From: Arthrobacter dokdonellae
Lineage (GTDB): Bacteria > Actinomycetota > Actinomycetes > Actinomycetales > Micrococcaceae
Direction: 5' to 3'
DNA: 64,000 nt
Assembly (NCBI RefSeq): GCF_003268655.1
Contig: NZ_CP029642.1
Location: 2,790,001 to 2,854,000 of the forward strand
Shown: positions 8,480-16,060 of the stretch, piece by piece
Position numbering within the stretch: the first letter of the stretch is position 1
Layout of the letters: each line of letters starts with the position of its first letter
The notes under the pieces: generated by a model
Databases searched by the model: none
What the model saw: only the letters and a program-made list of their open reading frames with translations
Told to the model about the DNA's origin: nothing
Translations under genes and position numbers: made by a program

Positions 8480-9016
8480 TCAACGCTGGTCGCCGACAAA
8501 GCAACGCCCGGAGGCAAGCAGCGGCAGGACGCTGACGACGGCCTTGCCGTCGCGCACCTGGCCAATGACGCAATCCCCGGCCACGGGAGCGGCGGCCTCG
8601 ATGGCATCCACGGCCAGGCCGGTGGGCGTCCTATCAATGGAAACCTCCACCTTGCCCTTGGCCGCGCCGGCCTCCAGCATGGCCGCCATCATCTGCCCGC
8701 GGTTGGGCGACTTGGTGGCGGCGCCGACCTTAATCAGCAACACCCGCACGTTTTCGGCCAACGCGTCCGTGGCCGACGCCGGCTGCGTGGGCTTCGCTGC
8801 GGCCTTCGGTGCTGCCTTCGGTGCTGCCACGGATGGGCCGGATTGGATTGCCGGTCCGGCAGAAGCCAAGGCGCCGGTTTCAACGGTGGCAGAGGGAAGC
8901 GGTGAACAGCCCCTGACGGCCAAGGCTGCCGCGAGCACCAGGATTGCGCCGATCGTGCGCAGGCGCTTTTTGGCGGACGGCAGCGGCTGGCGGGGCGTCG
9001 TGGTATGCGCAGTCAC
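8480..9016 (-). CDS. Putative secreted or lipid-anchored protein, DUF6993-like
   Basis: The 178-residue product starts with basic residues and a hydrophobic stretch (about 20-34) followed by a Cys in AVRGCSP. The Arg at -2 makes this a poor lipobox, so lipidation is uncertain. An Ala/Pro/Lys-rich linker (about 60-80) leads to a globular C-terminal domain with two Cys (GDCVIG and GRCFVG) that could form a disulphide outside the cell. The position between ettA and ssb is common in Micrococcaceae. No enzyme motif was seen; function unknown. Confidence 0.7.
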   Translation of the reverse strand: MTAHTTTPRQPLPSAKKRLRTIGAILVLAAALAVRGCSPLPSATVETGALASAGPAIQSGPSVAAPKAAPKAAAKPTQPASATDALAENVRVLLIKVGAATKSPNRGQMMAAMLEAGAAKGKVEVSIDRTPTGLAVDAIEAAAPVAGDCVIGQVRDGKAVVSVLPLLASGRCFVGDQR

Positions 9017-9059
9017 CCCGCCATTGTTCCACGTCCGGCAGGCCGGATCGGCACGCTCG

Positions 9060-9665
9060 TCAGAACGGCACGTTGCCGCTGCTCACTTCGCCTGTCTGTT
9101 TGTCCACCGTCTCCCCTTCGTCCGGTTCGCCGTCGGCCTCGGCGCTGTTTGGGTCCAGTTCGGCCAGCTCGGTGTCCAAGTCGAGATCGGGTGCCTCGTC
9201 GCGGTCAGCTTGATGATCCGCAGGATCCTCCCCGGCGTCCGCGTGAGTCTCAACGCCAGGGGACCGTGAACCGCTCTGGAATGCCGATCCACCAGCCTGC
9301 CGCTGCCCTCCCATCCGCGCATACAGGGCCGTTCCAAATTGCAGGTCCGGGCCGATGCTTTCGGCATCAATCTCGACGCTGATCCCGGGACTCCCGTCCT
9401 TGCGGAGGTAGTTGACCAGGTGGAGCCTGCCCACCACGATGATGCGGTCGCCCTTGTGGATGCTGGATACTGCATTTTGGGCGAGCGCGCGGAAGACGTT
9501 GATGCGGAACCAGTTGGTGTCGCCGTCGACCCAGACATTGGTGATGGGGTCCTGCCGGCGATGGGTGGAGCCCATTCGGAAGTTGCCCACGACCAGCCCG
9601 GTTGGGGTGTTGCGGACTTCGACGGCTGAGCACACAAAGCCGCGTATGGTGAGGAAGTTTGCCAC
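9060..9665 (-). CDS. ssb: Single-stranded DNA-binding protein
   Basis: About 201 residues: an N-terminal OB fold (NFLTIRGFVCSAVEVRNTPTGLVVGNFRMGS ... WFRINVFRALAQNAVSSIHKGDRIIVVGRL, conserved SSB strands) and an acidic, Asp/Glu-rich tail that ends in SSGNVPF rather than the canonical DDDIPF. It coats single-stranded DNA in replication and repair. The start is the GTG at 9665 (reading VANFLTIRG), where the conserved fold begins. A second, unrelated-looking SSB lies in the conjugative element at 44.2-44.7 kb. Confidence 0.88.
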   Translation of the reverse strand: MANFLTIRGFVCSAVEVRNTPTGLVVGNFRMGSTHRRQDPITNVWVDGDTNWFRINVFRALAQNAVSSIHKGDRIIVVGRLHLVNYLRKDGSPGISVEIDAESIGPDLQFGTALYARMGGQRQAGGSAFQSGSRSPGVETHADAGEDPADHQADRDEAPDLDLDTELAELDPNSAEADGEPDEGETVDKQTGEVSSGNVPF

Positions 9666-9850
9666 GGGACTGCCTTTCGGTGGGCCGCGGGTGCGGCGTT
9701 GGTTTGTTGTTTCCAGCAAACGCCCTACACGGTGCGCCAACCAGTGGGGCGGGGTGAATTGTGCACAAGGCCACGGCTACCGGTGCCTGTGGAGGAGGAG
9801 ATGCGCGGGCAAACCTGATAATTTAGTGGAGGCCGGTCGTTGTCGGCCAT

Positions 9851-9926
9851 GCCTCGGTAGCTCAGCGGATAGAGCAGGAGCCTTCTAATCTCTTGGTCGT
9901 GGGTTCAATTCCCGCCCGGGGCACCA
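9851..9926 (+). tRNA. tRNA-Arg (anticodon TCT)
   Basis: The 76 bases fold as a tRNA with encoded CCA. The acceptor GCCTCGG pairs with CCGGGGC, the D arm is GCTC/GAGC, the anticodon loop CTTCTAA gives TCT, and the T arm is GTGGG-TTCAATT-CCCGC. The lowest anticodon-stem pair (31-39) is a C-U mismatch. It is the last core feature before the accessory region, a common integration target. Confidence 0.93.
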
Positions 9927-9932
9927 AAAACA

Positions 9933-9969
9933 GCCTCTGACCTGCGGTTATGTCCCGCAGGTCAGAGGC
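9933..9969 (+). terminator. 15-bp perfect hairpin after tRNA-Arg
   Basis: GCCTCTGACCTGCGG (9933-9947) pairs perfectly with 9955-9969 around a 7-base loop, seven bases after the tRNA CCA. There is no U-tract, but the stem strength and location suit a tRNA terminator or processing site. Confidence 0.65.
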
Positions 9970-9994
9970 GGTTGAGGCCAAAAACGGCCCAGGT

Positions 9995-10086
9995 CACGTT
10001 TTACTCACGTTTTTGAACGAAAACTTGGTCACGTTTTTGGCTAGTTGCGGGACAGAAATAGGTTCAATTTCTGCTCACGTTTTTGA
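9995..10086 (+). repeat. Four CACGTTTTTGA-like repeats beside the tRNA
   Basis: Copies start at 9995 (CACGTTTTA), 10006 (CACGTTTTTGA), 10030 (CACGTTTTTGG) and 10076 (CACGTTTTTGA), all in the same orientation. A GGTTCAATT matching the tRNA T arm recurs at 10061. The pattern resembles integrase arm-binding sites near an attachment site, which is an inference. Confidence 0.5.
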
Positions 10087-10789
10087 GGGAACCCCAACCG
10101 TTTTCATCGTCTGTCACTAGCGTTCCGAGGCGCCGAGCCGCCTGTAGATGGCGCGGTGCCTGCCGCCGATTCTCCTGTCCCACGGCGTCGGGTGTCCTCA
10201 GGACGGAGTCCCAAGCCCATAGGCATGTCGCCGAAGTGAATGCGTCCAATTGAGTAATCAGGCAGGCGGAAGGCCCGAAACCTTGCGAATGTTAAACCGT
10301 TCCATATTCGAGGCGCGAACTGGGCATGAATCCGTCCAATTTCTAATGCTCGACATGCACGCTGATCAGCCCAACGCCTTCCGTCAGCATCCGGCACATG
10401 GCTTCAAATCCGTGACGAGAGTCGGTGCATCCGAAAACTATCTGTTCAGTGGCGCCCGTCTTGGTTTGTGTCTAGGCTCTGGCAGATGGCAGGTTTGCCA
10501 TGACGAGGATTGCCGATCTCAACGCCGTCAAGAATTTGGCTCCGAACAGTGGTTAGCTCCAGCAGACTTGGAGATTCGTGCAGCTTGACGAGTGAAGAGA
10601 GGCCATCAGCCACGCCACGACTTGAGAACACCATGACGTCCAAGTCCACAAATGCCTGCAATTCCTTTCCAAGTTGAACACCATGACGGCAGCAGCGCAT
10701 CGTCCAGAGAGGAGCGTGGCACGCCACCTGCCAAGGCCATTCCCGGTATGTTGGGATGCGTACACTCATCCCGGCGGAAGCGTTCCAAG
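10087..10789. other. Gap without a supportable gene
   Basis: Short open frames exist on both strands (for instance 10250-10588 forward and 10446-10847 reverse), but none shows a recognisable domain, a convincing ribosome site or consistent codon bias. The stretch may be the eroded edge of the island next to the tRNA. Confidence 0.5.
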
Positions 10790-11713
10790 ATGCATGCCAT
10801 TTCACGTCCCCAGACGATTCAGATCTTTCTGCCTCAAGGCGACCCATCCGGCATCCGCATGGCCGAAATCACTACACGAACGGTTCGCGTCTTCGACGTG
10901 CCCCGGTCCCTGGTTAGTGGCTTCCTCGCCATGCCTGAAGCGTCGCAAGTGGGCCTCTACTTCCTATTTGGCATCGGTTCCGAAGACGGCACCGCCTGCT
11001 ACATAGGACAGAGCGGCAATGTCGGCGGCAGGCTGAAGCAACATGTTTCAGGCAAAGATTTCTGGGAACGCGCCATCGTCGCAGTCTCGTTGACGAATAC
11101 GTGGACTGACACTCATGTGGGATTCATGGAATGGGAAGCCATTTCACGTGCAGGAAAGGCAAGTCGATACCCGCTCTTGAACGGCAACGCCGCTTCCAAT
11201 CGTTACACGCCGGCTCCGCTGGAGGCCGACTGCAATGAGTATTTGGAGACCATCTCCGTCTTGATTGCCACTCTCGGTTACCCCGCACTGGAATCGATCC
11301 GAAAAAACACCCGAGAATCTCCCAGCGAGGTTGCAGCGGAACGACTGTACCTTCGCCAGTCCGGGTGCCAGGCCGAAGCCGACCCTACTTCCGAAGGACT
11401 TGTGGTTCTTGCCGGTTCGGTGGGGAATTCGCGATCACGCCCGTCTGCCGCAAAGTCGATCGTCCGTGGCAGGCAATCCCTTGTTGAGCGAGGTATCGCG
11501 GAAATTCGAGGGGACCAGATCGTCATGGCCCATGACTATTTGTTTTCAAGCCCGAGCCAGGCAGCTGCCATGCTGGTTGGCGGGAGCGTTAACGGCCGCG
11601 ATAGTTGGAAAAACGCCGCCGGAAAATCCGTCAACGAGATCGAAGCCGACATCGTCGAAAAAACAGTCACCGCCCAAGTAGTACAGTCTCTTGGAAGAAC
11701 ACCAGCTTTTTGA
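10790..11713 (+). CDS. GIY-YIG nuclease-fold protein with C-terminal DUF4357
   Basis: The 307-residue protein has an N-terminal segment TIQIFLPQGDPSGIRMAEITTR, then a GIY-YIG core: GLYFLFG for the GIY part and ACYIGQSGNVGGRLKQH for the YIG part with its conserved Arg. A Glu further on (MEWEAI) fits the metal-binding residue. The last ~60 residues (SSPSQAAAMLVGG-SVNGRDSWK) match DUF4357. Such proteins are frequent in defence islands and are presumed DNA nucleases, though this architecture has no established substrate. The ATG at 10790 was chosen because homologous N-termini begin close to it. The gene is convergent with the McrC gene 103 bases away, so it is not in that operon. Confidence 0.8.
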   Translation: MHAISRPQTIQIFLPQGDPSGIRMAEITTRTVRVFDVPRSLVSGFLAMPEASQVGLYFLFGIGSEDGTACYIGQSGNVGGRLKQHVSGKDFWERAIVAVSLTNTWTDTHVGFMEWEAISRAGKASRYPLLNGNAASNRYTPAPLEADCNEYLETISVLIATLGYPALESIRKNTRESPSEVAAERLYLRQSGCQAEADPTSEGLVVLAGSVGNSRSRPSAAKSIVRGRQSLVERGIAEIRGDQIVMAHDYLFSSPSQAAAMLVGGSVNGRDSWKNAAGKSVNEIEADIVEKTVTAQVVQSLGRTPAF

Positions 11714-11816
11714 GATCCGTCCCATGTCGGGCGAAATTTGTCGCACGTGAAGCGTTCGACTCTGGTTGATAGTGCCTCTTAGGCGAAGCAAACTCAGCCG
11801 TGTCAGGCCTTCTCGT

Positions 11817-13052
11817 TCATTCGACTCCAGCGAATGCCAATGAATCCTCCTCGAACGCCTGCATCGCCGCGTCCGCCAGGTTCTGCACGCTCGCCACCAG
11901 TGCTTTGGGATTCTGCGACACGTCGATCGGAAATTCGATGATCCTGATGTGACTGTGGGCTATGGTTCTCTGCCGTGGCGTGCCCCGCCCGGCGTAGACT
12001 AACCAAGCTCTCGACAATTCCAGGGCAGTGCAGTAAGCGAGCATTTGGTAGTAGTCCGCGTTGGGGTAGGCACCTGACCACGACGAGGCCTTGTACTTGG
12101 CGTCGAAAATGAGTGACGGCGTGCCGTAAATCGTGTGTACGACGTCCACATACATTCGGATTCTTGCCGACGACGCCAGCTGGTCGTCCTTGTCCAGAAA
12201 TACCGGATACTGCGGCATGGTGATCCCGGGACGACTGGCGAGGGCCTCGCTAAGCGCCGTCGTAACGAAGTCCTCGAATACGGTGGACATGGTCACCACG
12301 AATGACGCCACCTGGTGGCGCCCCAGTCCGGCTTCCGCGGACATGTTCCGCAAAATGATCTCGGCCAGGCGCAGAGCGGGGACGTAGTGTTCGTTCAGCC
12401 GGGACTCGGTCCAAGCTGGGATCCCGGCTCCAAAGCGCAGCGGCTGGACGCCGTCGAGCTTGGAATCCAAATGGGCAAGCCGGCCACGCACGTCCTCCGT
12501 CAACCGGGGAACCAAAAGCATCAACCTGATGGCGGAACGCAAGAGGCGATTCTCCGCGATATCCACAGTGAAGTCGTCGTAGGAAACTTCCAAGGGGAGC
12601 AGCATTCCAGGCCGCCGTGACATTTGGTCGCCCACACGAATACGGCCACGGACTGTTCGGAGAGCCTCGTCCACGTTAACATACCCGTTGAGTACGCCCC
12701 GCGCCAAGGCACCCTGCACCTGCCTGGCCAGCGACTCCGCCAACGCCGAGAAAAGTTCCCCGTCTTCCAAACCGGCAACATCCACGGGCCTGAATCCAGG
12801 ATCCTTGGCGTACCCCAAGAGAAAGAGCAGGCTGCTGAGTTTCAGTTTAGACTTCGGCCTGACCTCCACGAGCAGGTCACTAATCTGGACGGCGCCCACA
12901 GTCCCGCATGGCAACACTGTCCATTGGCCATTGAGGGCGGGCGATACGCTGACCAGGCCAGAGTCTCGAAGGAGCACTGCCGTCTCGCCGTCCAGAGTGA
13001 CGGGCTCGGCCAATGACTGCAACTCGTCCAAAACAACGTGGCGCAGCATCAC
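11817..13052 (-). CDS. mcrC: McrC-like restriction subunit
   Basis: The ~411-residue protein is the nuclease partner of McrB. The N-terminal half resembles the McrC beta-rich region that contacts the McrB ring (VQISDLLVEVRPKSKLKLSSLLFLLGYA). The C-terminal PD-(D/E)xK nuclease shows LIFDAKYKASS at about 314-323, giving the Asp-x-Lys pair, after an upstream acidic residue in YVDVVH. It starts at a GTG overlapping the McrB TGA stop, or at the ATG three bases on, so it is translationally coupled. It is the last gene of the five-gene operon. In E. coli McrBC cuts DNA with modified cytosines; what is recognised here is unknown. Confidence 0.88.
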   Translation of the reverse strand: MMLRHVVLDELQSLAEPVTLDGETAVLLRDSGLVSVSPALNGQWTVLPCGTVGAVQISDLLVEVRPKSKLKLSSLLFLLGYAKDPGFRPVDVAGLEDGELFSALAESLARQVQGALARGVLNGYVNVDEALRTVRGRIRVGDQMSRRPGMLLPLEVSYDDFTVDIAENRLLRSAIRLMLLVPRLTEDVRGRLAHLDSKLDGVQPLRFGAGIPAWTESRLNEHYVPALRLAEIILRNMSAEAGLGRHQVASFVVTMSTVFEDFVTTALSEALASRPGITMPQYPVFLDKDDQLASSARIRMYVDVVHTIYGTPSLIFDAKYKASSWSGAYPNADYYQMLAYCTALELSRAWLVYAGRGTPRQRTIAHSHIRIIEFPIDVSQNPKALVASVQNLADAAMQAFEEDSLAFAGVE

Positions 13053-16000
13053 ACGATCGAGTCGTCGTCAGCCGGCACCGGGTCGACGATATTCGCAGTG
13101 TCATTGCCCAGATCTGCAGCCGCCGCAACGTCGCTAACAATCATGTCCACTGCCCCAACCGTGCTCTGGACCTTTTTGAGGATTGCCGGCAACCCGAATT
13201 TTTCGTGTACTTTCTCCCGGTTCAGCCGGCCGAAGTATTGTTCCTCCAGCAACGGCAGCAACTCGTATTTCCAAATGTCAGAAAGTCCCTGCTCGGATTC
13301 AGCGTGGGCTTTCATGAAGTACGACGGCCCGATCATAAGATCGCGGCTCGTGTCCTCGATCTCAGCATTTAGGGCGTTGAGGAGTTCGGCACGAAGCAGC
13401 GGCTTTCCATTGCCTTCGAGGAACCGCTCCAACATGCCGGAGATCATGCCCTCTTGTGGGTGCAACTCCACGAAGGCAAACCGGCGTCGGATGGCCGCAT
13501 CCACCATAGCAATCGAACGATCCGAGGTATTCATCGTCCCAATGATGAACAGGTTCGGCGGCAGCACAAATGTTTGTTCCGAGTTGTACTGGAGATTGAT
13601 GCTCTGCTCCCTGTACTCAAGCAGGAAATACAGTTCGCCAAAGATCTTGGCCAGGTTGCCTCGGTTCATCTCATCGATGATCAAGAAGTATGGCTTGTCC
13701 CTGTTGCCGTCGGCGGCCGCCTCGGCGGCAATGCGTCGCAGCGGGCCTGGTTCAAGAACGAACCCGACATTGCCGCCTTCGGTTTTGGCCGGGCGGTAGC
13801 CTTCAAAGAAGTCCTCGTAGGCATAGGAAGGGTGGAACTGGACTGTCTTGACGTGGTCGCCATGCTCCTCTCCGGCCAGGAATCGGGCGATCTTGCCAGC
13901 CAGGAATGTCTTGCCCGTCCCGGGAGGTCCGTAGAACACGATCTGCTGCCGGGTTTGCAGCAACCGGACAATTTCCTGCAGGTCGTCGCGAGGGACGTAG
14001 AGCTTGCGGGCGAGTTCTGGCGTCGCTTCCCGCAGGACAGGCACGACGGCGAGTTGGGGCTGGGGTGCCACGTCCTCCTTCTCCTCGGGGAGGTCAAGGT
14101 CGGATGCGAACCAAGGTGCGACGACTGAAAGCGCATCCGTCAGGTCCACCACAGTGCCTTGCTCCTCCAGCAGACGAGGGAGCGGGGCCGGCAAGTCTTC
14201 ACTGCCGATGCCCTTGGGTTGCCAATCAACTGGACGACGCAACCGGGACGCCTCATCCTCTGCGTACTCCGCTTCGCCGGAAACCATGCCAAGATAAAGC
14301 TCGCCCTCGGCCGCCGTGACGACGTAATCATCCGGTTTCATTTGGCTCAAGAATCGGAAGTATTCCTGCGCTCGTGCCTTGCGCTCGGAGTAGTCAATAT
14401 GTTGATACCCGAGATTGACGGCGGCCTGAATGTCGTCGAACGAGGCGCCAGGTTTGGGGGAACCCAGGTGTTGGGCCCGGGTCGAGACGAATTGGCCGTC
14501 AAGCCATGCATTGAGCAGAGCAATGCCGCCCTGGTTTTGACGGACGAGCCATGCACGCTGCCCAGTCACACCGCCCTTCATCCATTGGCTCACATACGGC
14601 TCCAGATACCAGTCCACCACGGCTCCGTTGGCCGCCTTCTCATGGGCTTGGCGAATACGGTACAAATCCCACGAAATGTCAGGGTCACTCGTTCCGGTGG
14701 TTCCGCCGATCTCCGACGAAAACGCCTTCTGGATGCGCTCCCGGTGCGTTCGGCTGGTGATCGGTTCGAAGTAGCTGGGCCACGCCAAGTACTCGAGCGA
14801 ATACTTGATTCCCAGCGGATCGTCAGGCACAGCCTCGGTCAGGAGATCAAACTTCCTTGGATCCGCAAGGTCATCCTCCAGCTCAGCCGCCGACCGTTGG
14901 CGGACTACCTGAACAAATCTGGCCAGCCAGCAAAAGTGCCGCCACATGCGAACGTTGAATCCCGTTCCGCCATTGAATGCGCCCTTAGCAAACAGTCCGT
15001 TCTTGATGGCCTCCGGAACCTGCAGATCAGCCCCACTCCATCGCAGAAGTGTTTCGATCCGGGCCAGCTTTGTCTCACCACGAACGTTGACCAGCGGCAG
15101 CATGTGCAATGCCATGAACTCGGCGGCCAAGACGTACAAACCCACGGACGCACCCTCGAGCTGCCGTTCAATCTTGGCCATGAACGGGTCATCGCCACCG
15201 TCAAAGTTCTCATAGATCCGCTTGATCATTTCGGCCGCATTTTGTTCTGTCCACGAACAGCCTTGGGGCCAGAAGGGTGACGGCTCACCCCTCATGCCGG
15301 CATCAATGATCAATTGGCCTGCTGCCTCGACATCGGGACATGGTCCAAATTTGCGAACTAGCAAGGTACCCGCCGCATCCATTTTGTCTCCCCTCCAGAC
15401 ACGCAGTCTCGTTGCCTCCTCAGCACTCCACGAATCATCTGGATCCACATTCATCACGGTCCACAACAGACCTTGGGCAGACAGGCGATCATGAACGTCG
15501 AGGGCATAATCAGGAGCGAGACGCAGGATTTCGTCCAAGGCTTCAAGCAGAAGTGCGTACCTGCGCGACGGCGTCCCGTTAGACCCTCGGTCATCCCAGC
15601 CGACGAGTTTGAGAAACTTTTTGACGGCCTGGGCACGATACGGGGGGTACTGGTGCGGATCACACGTCATGAGCAGCAGGGACGCAAATCCCACAATGCC
15701 ACCCACGGACAGTTGCTTCGGGTTGAAGGGACGTAGACGTTCGGTGAACTCATCAATGTGGCTCACAGCGGGCTCATCCCGTTGCCACAGCAGATTGATA
15801 ATCTCCCATAGGTCATCCGGCTGGGTCCGACCTATCTCCACCAGGCGCATCATGAAGTATTGGTTCATGAGGTTTGTCGACGAAATGTCCTTACGCAGGA
15901 CCTCGAACCACCCTGCATCCTTGGCCAAGAAGAGCTCTCTGGTTTTCGCCAGCCGTTCGGTGAGAACGAGTTTGTAGTCGTCCTCTTCCGCAGCCATATC

Positions 16001-16060
16001 AACGGTTTTTGCATAGGTGGCCGCGAAGGCCATGAAATCGTTCCATTGCTGAGTGCTCAT
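13049..16060 (-). CDS. mcrB: McrB-like AAA+ GTPase with long N-terminal region and PUA/EVE-like segment
   Basis: The 1003-residue protein is much longer than E. coli McrB (about 460). The motor is at the C-terminus: Walker A FYGPPGTGKT (about 707-716) and the McrB signature IIDEMNRGNLAKIFGE (about 790-805), which is typical of GTP-using McrB. Around 570-625 a stretch with DDYVVTAAEGELYLGMVSG followed by RRPVDW resembles a PUA/EVE-like modified-base reader, an assignment I hold with moderate confidence. The first ~550 residues resemble no family I know. Its start overlaps the methyltransferase stop by four bases (ATGA), and its stop overlaps the McrC start. Role: NTP-driven translocase that loads McrC. 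Confidence 0.87.
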   Translation of the reverse strand: MSTQQWNDFMAFAATYAKTVDMAAEEDDYKLVLTERLAKTRELFLAKDAGWFEVLRKDISSTNLMNQYFMMRLVEIGRTQPDDLWEIINLLWQRDEPAVSHIDEFTERLRPFNPKQLSVGGIVGFASLLLMTCDPHQYPPYRAQAVKKFLKLVGWDDRGSNGTPSRRYALLLEALDEILRLAPDYALDVHDRLSAQGLLWTVMNVDPDDSWSAEEATRLRVWRGDKMDAAGTLLVRKFGPCPDVEAAGQLIIDAGMRGEPSPFWPQGCSWTEQNAAEMIKRIYENFDGGDDPFMAKIERQLEGASVGLYVLAAEFMALHMLPLVNVRGETKLARIETLLRWSGADLQVPEAIKNGLFAKGAFNGGTGFNVRMWRHFCWLARFVQVVRQRSAAELEDDLADPRKFDLLTEAVPDDPLGIKYSLEYLAWPSYFEPITSRTHRERIQKAFSSEIGGTTGTSDPDISWDLYRIRQAHEKAANGAVVDWYLEPYVSQWMKGGVTGQRAWLVRQNQGGIALLNAWLDGQFVSTRAQHLGSPKPGASFDDIQAAVNLGYQHIDYSERKARAQEYFRFLSQMKPDDYVVTAAEGELYLGMVSGEAEYAEDEASRLRRPVDWQPKGIGSEDLPAPLPRLLEEQGTVVDLTDALSVVAPWFASDLDLPEEKEDVAPQPQLAVVPVLREATPELARKLYVPRDDLQEIVRLLQTRQQIVFYGPPGTGKTFLAGKIARFLAGEEHGDHVKTVQFHPSYAYEDFFEGYRPAKTEGGNVGFVLEPGPLRRIAAEAAADGNRDKPYFLIIDEMNRGNLAKIFGELYFLLEYREQSINLQYNSEQTFVLPPNLFIIGTMNTSDRSIAMVDAAIRRRFAFVELHPQEGMISGMLERFLEGNGKPLLRAELLNALNAEIEDTSRDLMIGPSYFMKAHAESEQGLSDIWKYELLPLLEEQYFGRLNREKVHEKFGLPAILKKVQSTVGAVDMIVSDVAAAADLGNDTANIVDPVPADDDSIV

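Noticed and set aside
9995..10086. Possible CRISPR-like array next to the tRNA
   Set aside because: Units are only 9-11 bases with unequal 0-35-base gaps and no cas genes anywhere in the window.
10250..10588. 112-codon plus-strand frame near the tRNA
   Set aside because: No ribosome site, no domain, and a competing frame on the other strand; codon use is not convincing.
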